Assembly (NCBI RefSeq): GCF_001866055.1
Contig: NZ_MLQS01000030.1
Span: 559,500 to 623,499 of the forward strand
Source of the DNA: Anaerobacillus alkalidiazotrophicus
Lineage (GTDB): Bacteria > Bacillota > Bacilli > Bacillales_H > Anaerobacillaceae
Reading direction: 5' to 3'
Length of the DNA stretch: 64,000 nucleotides
Notes under the pieces: model-generated
What the model was told of the DNA's origin: nothing
The model's input: the letters and a program-made list of their open reading frames with translations, nothing else
The model's database searches: none
Shown: in pieces, positions 26,813 to 34,567 of the stretch
Numbering within the stretch: the stretch's first letter is position 1
Layout of the letters: each line of letters begins with the position of its first letter
Made by a program: the position numbers and the translations under genes

Positions 26813-27155
26813 AAATTTGAGCCTCTTTCTTTATTACATGTAATATTGGTGAATTTCATCATGCCATTAATCTAACCAAATTACTATATTTAGTTGAGAA
26901 CGCATTAATACAACTAAATACGGTATCTTGGTGGCGTTAAATTTGTTTTATGAAATTCATTAAAGTCAACTAACTATTAAATAAAATGTTCAATTTTATA
27001 TTACTTTTACATTTCAAATTCTAGTTTACCATTGATTGATTTTACCATATTTAATATAGTGAAAAAAGGGAGTATTATTTTCGAATGTATTATTAGGTAA
27101 AATAATTCTAGAAAGCGATTTATTAAAACCTCTATAAGGAGAGTGCTTAATACTT
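26813..27155. promoter_or_regulatory. Divergent AT-rich region between prfC and med
   Basis: 343 bp with no supported gene. AAGGAGAG (27136-27143) before med is visible. I see no clear operator. Confidence 0.4.
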
Positions 27156-28112
27156 ATGTCTTTTTTTCGAATTAGTCTGATCGTAACATTACTATTAATT
27201 TCAATAGGGTGTTCTACTTCTATTGAAACTAATATGTCAACCAAGGTGGGGCTACTGCTACCAAGTAATATTGACGATCAGGGCTGGAATAGTAAAGGTT
27301 ATAAAGGCTTATTAAATATTCATTCCAAAATGAATGTTGATGTATTTTACAAGGAAGAAATTAATTCAATGGAAAAAGTTAACGATGCAATTTTAGAATA
27401 TGAAAAACTAGGAGTAAACCTAGTCTTTGGTCATGGAAAGATGTATGCTATGAAGTTTTTAGAATTGAAAGATCAGTATCCACATATGCATTTTATTGCT
27501 TTTAATGGCGATGTGTCAGGAGAAAATATTACTAGTCTTCATTTTGAAGGTTATGCAATGGGCTTTTTTGCGGGGATACTTGCAAGTGAAATGTCTGAGA
27601 CAAATGTAATTGGGGTAATTGCCGCTTACCCTTGGCAGCCAGAAGTAGAAGGATTTGTAGAAGGTTCTCAATATCAAAATCCAGATGTAGATGTCATAGT
27701 AAACTACGTTTCTAGTTGGGGAAATATTGATAAGGCAATTGAGCTATACAATGAAATGAAATTAGAAGGTGTTGATGTATTTTACCCAGCAGGTGACGGT
27801 TATCATATACCAGTTATTGAAGAAGTTAGAAAACACGGTTTATATGTTATTGGGTACGTTGGAGACCAATCCGATTTAGGACAGTCTACTGTACTAACAA
27901 GTACAATCCAACATGTTGATCAGCTTTATGAATTAGTTGCAGAAGAATTTTTTAATGGGAAACTAAGTACAGGGAATCGTTATTTTGATTTTGCTGAAGG
28001 AGTCATTTCTTTAGGAGCGTTCAGTCCGGAAGTGCCAGAAGATATTCAAGTGATGATTAGTGACGAGGTTCAACGATATATCGATACTGGAAAACTTCCA
28101 AATGAAAAATAG
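27156..28112 (+). CDS. med: Med-like BMP-family lipoprotein, competence-linked regulator
   Basis: 318 residues. The signal peptide ends in a lipobox (LISIGC), so the mature protein is probably anchored outside the membrane. The rest is a periplasmic-binding-protein fold of the BMP type: KVGLLLPSNIDDQGWNSKGYKGLL, NLVFGHG, HFEGYAMGFFAGI, YPAGDGYHIPVI. The match to B. subtilis Med, which raises comK expression, extends along the whole chain. In B. subtilis med is followed by the ComG repressor gene comZ; no comZ is visible here. AAGGAGAG is 12 bases before the ATG. Confidence 0.87.
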   Translation: MSFFRISLIVTLLLISIGCSTSIETNMSTKVGLLLPSNIDDQGWNSKGYKGLLNIHSKMNVDVFYKEEINSMEKVNDAILEYEKLGVNLVFGHGKMYAMKFLELKDQYPHMHFIAFNGDVSGENITSLHFEGYAMGFFAGILASEMSETNVIGVIAAYPWQPEVEGFVEGSQYQNPDVDVIVNYVSSWGNIDKAIELYNEMKLEGVDVFYPAGDGYHIPVIEEVRKHGLYVIGYVGDQSDLGQSTVLTSTIQHVDQLYELVAEEFFNGKLSTGNRYFDFAEGVISLGAFSPEVPEDIQVMISDEVQRYIDTGKLPNEK

Positions 28113-28213
28113 TACGACGAATAAATTTTAAGTATCAAATTTTAAACATGTAAGGTTATCTAGCTCCAAAGCCAATGGTTCATACCCACGGCACTGAAGC
28201 TTTCTTATCAGAA

Positions 28214-28245
28214 AAAGGGCGTTTCTCCTCCTAATATCGCCCTTT
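28214..28245 (+). terminator. Hairpin in the med-coat gene gap
   Basis: AAAGGGCG pairs with CGCCCTTT around a 16-base loop. There is no strong T run, so termination is uncertain. Confidence 0.4.
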
Positions 28246-28272
28246 GGACATGCTCGTTATGGGATACGTGCA

Positions 28273-28281
28273 CATAGGATA
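28273..28281 (+). promoter_or_regulatory. Possible sporulation-type -10 before the Pro/Tyr-rich gene
   Basis: CATAGGATA fits the CATAnnnTA -10 of SigE/SigK promoters. No matching -35 is clear, so this is tentative. Confidence 0.3.
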
Positions 28282-28339
28282 GTAAAGACCTAGATGAAAG
28301 ACCGGGGTCTTAATTATTACAAGTAAAGGAGGTTCAATT

Positions 28340-28786
28340 ATGTATCCCGGTATGCATTATGCCCATTATCCTGGACAATATATGATGACGAGAGATTACG
28401 GGCATGGAAAACATCATCATCCACATCCCCCACGCCCACCACATCCCCCACAACCCGGATATTCACCAGTTTTACCATTTTTAGCTGGTTTGGCGGGTGG
28501 TGGGTTATTATTTAGTGCTTTTTCTGGACCAGGAAAGGCATATGGCCCACAACCATACGGTCCACCGCCGCCATACAGCCCGTACCCATCTGGCCCACAA
28601 CCGTACGGTCCACCACCGCCATACAGCCCGTACCCATCTGGCCCACAACCGTACGGTCCACCACCGCCATACAGCCCGTACCCATCTGGCCCACAACCGT
28701 ACGGTCCACCACCGCCATACAGCCCGTACCCATCTGGTCCACAACCATACGGTCCTCCGCAATATGAACAACAGCCATATCGCTAA
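28340..28786 (+). CDS. His/Pro/Tyr/Gly-rich repeat protein, probable spore coat component
   Basis: 148 residues behind a perfect AAAGGAGG. The first 40 residues are rich in His, Tyr and Pro. Residues 43-62 are a short hydrophobic Gly-rich segment (LPFLAGLAGGGLLF). From residue 69 the 16-residue unit GPQPYGPPPPYSPYPS repeats four times, followed by half a unit. Such composition is common in Bacillus coat and exosporium proteins, and a SigE/K-like -10 lies upstream, but no coat family is recognised. The DNA repeats are almost identical, so the copy number may vary between strains. Confidence 0.75.
   Translation: MYPGMHYAHYPGQYMMTRDYGHGKHHHPHPPRPPHPPQPGYSPVLPFLAGLAGGGLLFSAFSGPGKAYGPQPYGPPPPYSPYPSGPQPYGPPPPYSPYPSGPQPYGPPPPYSPYPSGPQPYGPPPPYSPYPSGPQPYGPPQYEQQPYR
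28544..28759 (+). repeat. Coding tandem repeat, 48-bp unit, four full copies plus a half
   Basis: Units begin at 28544, 28592, 28640 and 28688; a partial unit starts at 28736. They differ at only a few positions, showing recent expansion inside the coat-like gene. Confidence 0.9.
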
Positions 28787-28879
28787 AGCAATCATTGGGT
28801 AAGAGTTTGTTCGCATTTTTCGTCATAATTAGGATGACTATTTATAGTCATCCTAATATTATTACAAGGAAAGTATAAA

Positions 28880-29051
28880 ATTTCTAACTTAGAAACTGTC
28901 TAGCTTCAGCGCCCTATCGACTAGAAAGCTTCCTTCGTCTCGTCTACGATAAGTCAAGAACGAAAGTCTAACGACTTTCGACTCTCCTATATCTCACTCG
29001 ACTCAGTCCAGCTTATTACGTCGATGAGCTGCGGCGCTTGCGCTTTTCTTA
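28880..29051. repeat. Dispersed intergenic repeat with conserved ends, copy A (long core)
   Basis: It begins TTTCTAACTT.GAAACTGTCTAGC and ends GGCGCTTGCGCTTTTCTT. GCGCC near the start can pair with GGCGC at the end. The ~110-bp core is nearly identical to copy C at 50578-50748. No ORF. This is the only content I see in the 28787-29221 gap. Confidence 0.75.
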
Positions 29052-29221
29052 CATGCATCAAAAAATTTTGAAAGTTAATGAATTTTATAATACAGTTTTC
29101 ACGTGACTGAAATACTATATCTAGTTGGATTTGCGTACTCATCTAGATATAGTTTTATGCCACTAGATTATGCTCAATTTGGAAGAAAAAAGAGCAGTAG
29201 TTTACCTTTTAACTTATTATT

Positions 29222-29554
29222 TTATTTTTTGGGACTACCAAAGCTTTTGAATAGATCGACTAATGGTCCCATTTTTTTTAGGGAAGGTCCTAGTTTATTA
29301 ACCAATCCCATAAATTGATCAAATTGCTCTACCATTTGGACAAAATCTATTTCTTGTGTTGGAGAATTTTCACTATTGTGTTTATTGCTTTTATTACCCT
29401 CCGTTTGGGTAGGCATACTTTCTTTACTTGCTTCAGTACGTGTCGTTTGTGTATTTGCTTCTTCATCTATTGGAGGGTGTGCTGTTGGTCCAAACATTAG
29501 TTCATCAAAAAAATTTCTTGCTTGTGGAGTTTCTTGTTGTTTGTTATCTTCCAA
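29222..29554 (-). CDS. Hypothetical polar protein, 110 residues
   Basis: Not recognised with confidence. The N-terminal 70 residues are polar and probably disordered (Gln, Thr, Glu, Ser, Asn rich). The last 40 form an amphipathic region IDFVQMVEQFDQF followed by LGPSLKKMGPLVDLFKSFG, a pattern seen in YppG/VrrA-like coat-associated proteins. AAGGGGGAT precedes the ATG. The role is unknown; its neighbour is a coat-like gene. Confidence 0.65.
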   Translation of the reverse strand: MEDNKQQETPQARNFFDELMFGPTAHPPIDEEANTQTTRTEASKESMPTQTEGNKSNKHNSENSPTQEIDFVQMVEQFDQFMGLVNKLGPSLKKMGPLVDLFKSFGSPKK

Positions 29555-29678
29555 TTTTCAATCCCCCTTTAAAAAGAATTATACAATATAAACGTATGTC
29601 AACTTACATAAGAGAGTGTGGGAAGAGAGCGCCCGATTGTATAATGATTGCTAGACAAAGTCAATAAGATGAATTAAA

Positions 29679-29697
29679 ATTATGATCAGGTCATAAT
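29679..29697. promoter_or_regulatory. FapR-box-like palindrome upstream of fabH
   Basis: ATTATGATCAGGTCATAAT is an inverted repeat whose reverse complement has a CCTGAT centre, as in the FapR operator, but its flanks (ATTATGA) differ from the usual ATTAGTA. It lies 55 bases before a TATAAT at 29753-29758. FapR control of fabH-fabF is known in Bacillus; use of this site is inferred. Confidence 0.4.
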
Positions 29698-29787
29698 ATT
29701 AACTAGTATAGGATATAAAATGACACAATTATGAAAAAAAGTAAATGTGACTTATAATATAGAAATATATAAAAGGAGGACAAAGGA

Positions 29788-30726
29788 ATGCTCAATGTTG
29801 GAATTCTAGGTATGGGATCGTACGTACCAGAAAATGTAATAACCAATGTAGATATGGAAAAGAAAATAGACACTTCAGATGAATGGATTAAAACTAGAAC
29901 TGGTATTGAAGAACGCCGATTTGCTTCAGAGCATCATGATACTTCACATATGTCATATTTGGCTGCCAAAGATGCTTTAGAAATGGCGAATATCTTACCT
30001 GAAGAACTTGATCTAATTGTTGTAGCAACAGTTACTCCGGACCGACCATTTCCTTCAGTATCAGCTGTTATTCAAGATCAACTAGGTGCGAAAAAAGCTG
30101 CAGCTATGGATATAAGTGCGGCATGTTCCGGTTTTATGTACGGTATGATTACAGCAAAGCAATTTATTCAGTCTGGTGATTATAAGTATGTATTAGTTGT
30201 TGGCGCAGAAAAATTATCTAAGCTGATCAATTGGGATGACAGAAATACTGCGGTACTATTTGGTGATGGAGCTGGAGCGGCTGTTTTAGGCCCGGTTTCT
30301 AAAGATAAAGGAATATTAGCTTTTGAATTAGGAGCTGATGGTGGTGGGTGCGAGCACATTACTCAAGAAGGCCCACACTTGACTATGAATGGACGTGAAG
30401 TGTTTAAGTTTGCGGTACGTCAGATGGGTGAATCCGCATTAAGTGTAATTGAAAAAGCTGGTCTGACAAAGGAAGATGTTGACTATCTAGTTCCCCATCA
30501 GGCGAATATCCGAATTATGGAAGCGTCGCGACAAAGACTCGATTTACCTGAAGAGAAAATGGCAAAATCAGTCCATAAATATGGGAATACTTCAGCGGCT
30601 TCTATCCCTATGACCTTAGTTGATGAGCTGAAAAATGGAAAGATTAAAGATGGTGACATTGTAGTATTAGTAGGATTTGGTGCTGGATTAACCTGGGGCT
30701 CTGTAGTACTACGTTGGGGTCGTTAA
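29788..30726 (+). CDS. fabH: 3-oxoacyl-ACP synthase III
   Basis: A 312-residue condensing enzyme that starts fatty acid chains from acyl-CoA and malonyl-ACP. The active-site Cys is in [13 protein letters not shown] (about residue 112), the His in [11 protein letters not shown] (about 238), and the Asn in [11 protein letters not shown] (about 268). [15 protein letters not shown] is the family opening. AAAGGAGG precedes the ATG. It is followed by fabF in the order found in B. subtilis (fabHA-fabF). Confidence 0.96.
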   Translation: MLNVGILGMGSYVPENVITNVDMEKKIDTSDEWIKTRTGIEERRFASEHHDTSHMSYLAAKDALEMANILPEELDLIVVATVTPDRPFPSVSAVIQDQLGAKKAAAMDISAACSGFMYGMITAKQFIQSGDYKYVLVVGAEKLSKLINWDDRNTAVLFGDGAGAAVLGPVSKDKGILAFELGADGGGCEHITQEGPHLTMNGREVFKFAVRQMGESALSVIEKAGLTKEDVDYLVPHQANIRIMEASRQRLDLPEEKMAKSVHKYGNTSAASIPMTLVDELKNGKIKDGDIVVLVGFGAGLTWGSVVLRWGR

Positions 30727-30783
30727 CCTAGATGAAGTCACAAATTTTTTAGAATGTCATTATATAAAAGGAGAGAAAAGATA

Positions 30784-32025
30784 ATGAAGCAAAATCGTGT
30801 TGTAGTTACAGGAGTAGGGGCGGTTACTCCTTTAGGTAATAACGTTGAATCTACGTGGGAGAATTTAACAGCTGGAAAATCAGGGGTAGGATTGCTTACG
30901 AGAGTAGATGCATCTCAGTTTCCTACAGTTGTTGCTGCTGAATTAAAGGATTTCGATCCAGGTAATTTCATGGATAAAAAAGAGGCAAGAAGAATGGATC
31001 GCTTCACTCAATATGCAGTAGCAAGTAGTTTGATGGCTGTTGAAGATGCAAAGCTTGAAATTACTTCTGAAAATGCTGATCGAATTGGTGTATGGATTGG
31101 TTCTGGTATCGGTGGAATGGAGACATATGAACAACAGTTTAAAATTTTCTTAGAAAAAGGACATCGCCGTGTAAGTCCGTTCTTTGTACCAATGCTGATT
31201 CCTGATATGGCTTCAGGACAAGTTTCCATAACGCTTGGGGCAAAAGGGATTAATTCTTGTACAGTAACTGCTTGTGCTTCCGGTGCTAACTCCATAGGTG
31301 ATGCATTTAAGGTTATTGAGCGCGGAGATGCTGATGTTATGATTACTGGTGGATGTGAAGCGCCAATTACGAGTATGTCAATGGCAGGTTTTAGTGCAGC
31401 AAAAGCACTATCTACTAATCCTGATCCAAAAACTGCTAGTCGTCCATTTGATTTAAATCGTGATGGATTTGTTATGGGTGAAGGTGCAGGAATTCTAGTC
31501 CTTGAATCGTTGGAACATGCACAAAAACGTGGTGCAAAAATTTATGCAGAAATCGTAGGTTACGGTGCAACTGGCGATGCATACCATATCACAGCACCTG
31601 CTCCTGAAGGTGAGGGAGGAGTTCGTGCTATGCGTATGGCATTAAAAGATGCAGGGCTCAATCCAGAAGAAATTGATTATATGAATGCTCATGGGACAAG
31701 TACTCATTATAATGATAAGTATGAAACGTTAGCAATTAAGCAAGTTTTCGGAGATTATTCCAAACAATTAGCTGTCAGTTCGACAAAATCAATGACAGGA
31801 CACCTATTAGGTGCAGCTGGAGCTGTAGAAGCTATTTTCTCAATAAAGGCGATTGTTGATGGAGTAATCCCACCAACAATTAATTACGAAACACCAGATC
31901 CTGAGTGTGACTTGGATTATGTACCAAATGAAGCAAGAAAACATGAAGTGAACGTAGTTCTTAGTAACTCATTAGGATTCGGTGGACATAATGCAACGTT
32001 AATATTTAAGAAATTCAACGTTTAG
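30784..32025 (+). CDS. fabF: 3-oxoacyl-ACP synthase II
   Basis: A 413-residue elongation condensing enzyme. The nucleophile Cys lies in [16 protein letters not shown] (about 163), and the two His are in [11 protein letters not shown] (about 303) and [14 protein letters not shown] (about 340). The frame is open from 30754, but GGAGAG is 9 bases before ATG 30784 and [10 protein letters not shown] is the normal N-terminus. It is in operon with fabH, with a terminator soon after. Confidence 0.96.
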   Translation: MKQNRVVVTGVGAVTPLGNNVESTWENLTAGKSGVGLLTRVDASQFPTVVAAELKDFDPGNFMDKKEARRMDRFTQYAVASSLMAVEDAKLEITSENADRIGVWIGSGIGGMETYEQQFKIFLEKGHRRVSPFFVPMLIPDMASGQVSITLGAKGINSCTVTACASGANSIGDAFKVIERGDADVMITGGCEAPITSMSMAGFSAAKALSTNPDPKTASRPFDLNRDGFVMGEGAGILVLESLEHAQKRGAKIYAEIVGYGATGDAYHITAPAPEGEGGVRAMRMALKDAGLNPEEIDYMNAHGTSTHYNDKYETLAIKQVFGDYSKQLAVSSTKSMTGHLLGAAGAVEAIFSIKAIVDGVIPPTINYETPDPECDLDYVPNEARKHEVNVVLSNSLGFGGHNATLIFKKFNV

Positions 32026-32080
32026 ATAACGAAAACTATTTAACTATAGAGTGTGAAAAGGATATTTTGCGAGAAGTTAG

Positions 32081-32119
32081 AAAAGGAACTACAGCCAACA
32101 TGGCCGAGTTCCTTTTTTA
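32081..32119 (+). terminator. Terminator after fabF
   Basis: AAGGAACT and AGTTCCTT pair around a loop with CCA/TGG inside, then six T. Repeat element copy 3 begins directly after this T run. Confidence 0.85.
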
Positions 32120-32120
32120 T

Positions 32121-32330
32121 CCCACACTTAAGGGGCAAGTAAGACCCCCACCTCAAAACTTAAGAAAATCGAGAAGTTTAGGTGGGGGATAAACTGCCCC
32201 TAAAGGTCCGATATAGAATAACTTTCATCAGTGAAGCTGATGATTAGTTATTCTTATGCCCGTGGTATAAGTTGAACTAACAATCAGTGGGGGATGAAGG
32301 AAAACCCCCACTATTGAAGTTCAGCTTTAT
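32121..32330 (+). mobile_element. IS200/IS605-type non-autonomous palindromic element, copy 3 (full)
   Basis: A 210-bp copy with three hairpins: left (CCCCCACCT/AGGTGGGGG inside GGGGCA/TGCCCC), centre (GAATAACT...CATCAG / CTGATG...AGTTATTC) and right (CAGTGGGGG with its partner, enclosed by GAACT/AGTTC). The left flank is TTTAT; the last bases are TTTAT. It is inserted in the T run of the fabF terminator. No ORF inside. Confidence 0.75.
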
Positions 32331-32339
32331 ATAATCCAG

Positions 32340-32415
32340 AATTTATAAATTTCTAACTTGGAAACTGTCTAGCTCCAGTGTTTGTCGCCGATAGGCGGGC
32401 ACCTTGCGCTTTTTT
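32340..32415. repeat. Dispersed intergenic repeat with conserved ends, copy B (short core)
   Basis: It carries the shared TTTCTAACTTGGAAACTGTC opening and a CTTGCGCTTTTTT end with only about 30 bases between. The inner GTCGCCGATAGGCGGGC can form a small hairpin. It follows element copy 3 by 10 bases and reaches the stop of the LCP gene. Confidence 0.65.
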
Positions 32416-33409
32416 AATCGTAAGCAAATTCCTGATCAAGCTCTAAAAATTCTTTAATAACTTGTTTATTTTTTTCGATATCTACTTCTAGTACCGCGCC
32501 AGCATGGTTATATCTAGCATCAACAAATGATCCTTTAACTGGAATTGTTATTGTTTCCACCTTTTCAATTGGCTTTAAGAAAAAATTTGTACCATAATCT
32601 AAAATTTGTTTGTTTTGGATATTAGTTTGAATATAAGGTTCAATGGAACCTAGTAATTTCGGAAGTCTAGTTATTCCCGAGAATGTTAGGAGTTCATCCT
32701 TTAATATAGTTAGGACTTCTTGTTGCCGTCGAACACGTCCAAAATCATTTTCGTGATCACTACGAAAACGTACATAGTTTAAAGCTTGTTGCCCATCTAA
32801 ACGCTGTAGCCCTGGTTGAAAATCGATATGGTCTCGCCCTTTAGAATAATACATTCTTCTTTTGATGTCTATTTCAATCCCATCAGGTGAGATAATATCT
32901 ACTACTCTTTGGAAACCATCGAAATCAATCATAGCGTAGTAATGGATGTCAATATCAAAATTGTCTTTTATTGTTTTACGTAGTAACTCCGGCCCACCTA
33001 AAAAGAAAGCGGTATTAATTTTATTGTTTCGATATCCTGGAATGGTGACATACGTATCCCGCATTATTGAAATTAACTTTATTTTCCCTTGTCTCGGTTG
33101 GTATTGAGCTACCATAATTGTGTCTGATCTTGCAGCGCCATCTTCTTCCTTATCCACTCCTAATAAAAGGACACGTATTAATTCTTTAAACTCATCTTTG
33201 CTGGCATTAAATTCGATTGCTTCAAATTCATGTTGATTATTATTACCTTCTATTAATTTAAGAGATTGTTTTCGTGCATGTTCAAATTGGTAAGTCGAAT
33301 AGACTACAGTAGAGATTGCTAATATAATCAGTATAGAAAGTGTTATGTAAATAGGTTTCTTTTTGCTTTTTTTAGGCTTGTTTCTTGTTGGGCTTCCTTT
33401 TCTGGTCAA
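32414..33409 (-). CDS. LytR-CpsA-Psr (LCP) family protein
   Basis: 331 residues. A basic cytoplasmic N-terminus and one membrane helix (about 20-42) are followed by an extracellular LCP domain with RSDTIMV, ISIMRDTYVTIPG, KINTAFFLGGPELL, LDGQQALNYVRFRSD and DFGRVRRQQEVL. The Arg and Asp residues expected to bind the polyprenyl pyrophosphate are present. LCP enzymes attach teichoic acids or other polymers to peptidoglycan. The start is TTG 33409, 11 bases after AAAGGAG. It is inserted between fabF and yjaZ relative to B. subtilis. Confidence 0.9.
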   Translation of the reverse strand: MTRKGSPTRNKPKKSKKKPIYITLSILIILAISTVVYSTYQFEHARKQSLKLIEGNNNQHEFEAIEFNASKDEFKELIRVLLLGVDKEEDGAARSDTIMVAQYQPRQGKIKLISIMRDTYVTIPGYRNNKINTAFFLGGPELLRKTIKDNFDIDIHYYAMIDFDGFQRVVDIISPDGIEIDIKRRMYYSKGRDHIDFQPGLQRLDGQQALNYVRFRSDHENDFGRVRRQQEVLTILKDELLTFSGITRLPKLLGSIEPYIQTNIQNKQILDYGTNFFLKPIEKVETITIPVKGSFVDARYNHAGAVLEVDIEKNKQVIKEFLELDQEFAYD

Positions 33410-33671
33410 CCTTAATCAACTCCTTTAAGCATACCAATTAGTATAGCAAAAAAGCACTGTTTTTAGTACTAAATCCCCAAATTTATTGGATTTATTCTAA
33501 TTAATGAACGACATACATATATAATTTACCCCACTAAGATTTTATAACTAGTTACATTCATTCGATCGTAACTAGATATAGAATTATGCATCTCGGATTA
33601 GGTAATTATGAAATTTACTCAGCTAATAAAAAAATCCATTAACTAGAGTTAACAGATTTGCTTAAAGTAAG

Positions 33672-34379
33672 TTAAATTGTACAAATTTCAACTGGACATC
33701 TTTCGCAACGTAGATATTTCTTTAAATAGTCGATATTTTTGATTAGGATGTTATCATCTAAAATTGAGATGATATTTTCTTTTTTTAAATCTTGTAACAT
33801 TCTGTTAGCAGTTTCTCTAGATGTACCTATGAAATTTGCAATTTCTTGGTTTGTGAGCTTTAGCGGTATTAAAATATCATTATGGTATTTTACACCATAT
33901 GAATTGCTAAAACGAATAAGGATAGAATAAAGCGCTCCTAATTTACCGTAAAGAAGTAAATCGGAAAATTTTGCTTGTGTTGATTGCGTATTTCTAGCAA
34001 AAAGCTTAATGAAAGCTACGGCAATGTCACCATTTTGTAGAAATAACGCTTCCAAATTTTCTCTTGTAAATTTATAGAGGGTAGAGTCTTCAATGATTTC
34101 TGCTGTCATACTAACTAACATATCATTAAATAAACTAAATTCACCAATAATGTCGTTATCTTGCTTCAAGTGAAGGAAAAACTTTTTATGATCGATCGTC
34201 ATTTTACTTAGCCGCACTTTCCCGGAACGGATTAAGTAAATATTAGTAGCTTCTTCTCCTTCGTAAAACAATGTAGTACCTTCTCTAGCGTGAATTTTTA
34301 CTCCATGCTGTAACAAAATATCTTGGTTTTCTTTTGATAGTTGACTAAAGAAAGGTGTAATTTTTACGACTTTGTTCAT
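33672..34379 (-). CDS. Second Fnr-type [4Fe-4S] regulator
   Basis: 235 residues, a close paralogue of the Fnr at 19926. C225, C228 and C233 (CERCPVEIC, spacing CxxCx4C) and D140 match the cluster ligands of B. subtilis Fnr. The recognition helix is NFIGTSRETANRML. The frame is open to 34418, but GGAGTGAT lies 8 bases before ATG 34379, and that start aligns with the paralogue. No perfect Fnr site stands before it; a TTTGTGACA half site is about 35 bases upstream. Two Fe-S Fnr proteins in one genome could divide the regulon or differ in oxygen sensitivity. Confidence 0.9.
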   Translation of the reverse strand: MNKVVKITPFFSQLSKENQDILLQHGVKIHAREGTTLFYEGEEATNIYLIRSGKVRLSKMTIDHKKFFLHLKQDNDIIGEFSLFNDMLVSMTAEIIEDSTLYKFTRENLEALFLQNGDIAVAFIKLFARNTQSTQAKFSDLLLYGKLGALYSILIRFSNSYGVKYHNDILIPLKLTNQEIANFIGTSRETANRMLQDLKKENIISILDDNILIKNIDYLKKYLRCERCPVEICTI

Positions 34380-34567
34380 TCCTATCACTCCATATATACT
34401 CTCGTTATATTTTGTCACAAATAAAGAATATCATAAAAACAGTGGAATTTGAATGGATTTTGATAGAATACATTCATCATTAAACCAAAAGAATTGATTC
34501 ATATTTTGCCACATTCGATAAAAACTCGTAAAATAGGTATGGACTTATGATAATGAGGAGATTAGCA

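Noticed and set aside
28544..28759. Regular repeat array that could look like a CRISPR
   Set aside because: The units are directly contiguous, in frame in a gene, with no spacers and no cas genes nearby.
28508..28826. Long open frames on the minus strand and in the second + frame across the Pro/Tyr-rich gene
   Set aside because: They are by-products of the 48-bp repeat (Trp/Arg/Val and His/Thr/Arg runs), lack ribosome binding sites, and the frame at 28340 has a perfect one.
29315..29667. Several overlapping + frames with Cys/Leu-rich products
   Set aside because: They are shadows of the minus-strand gene 29222-29554, which has a good start signal.
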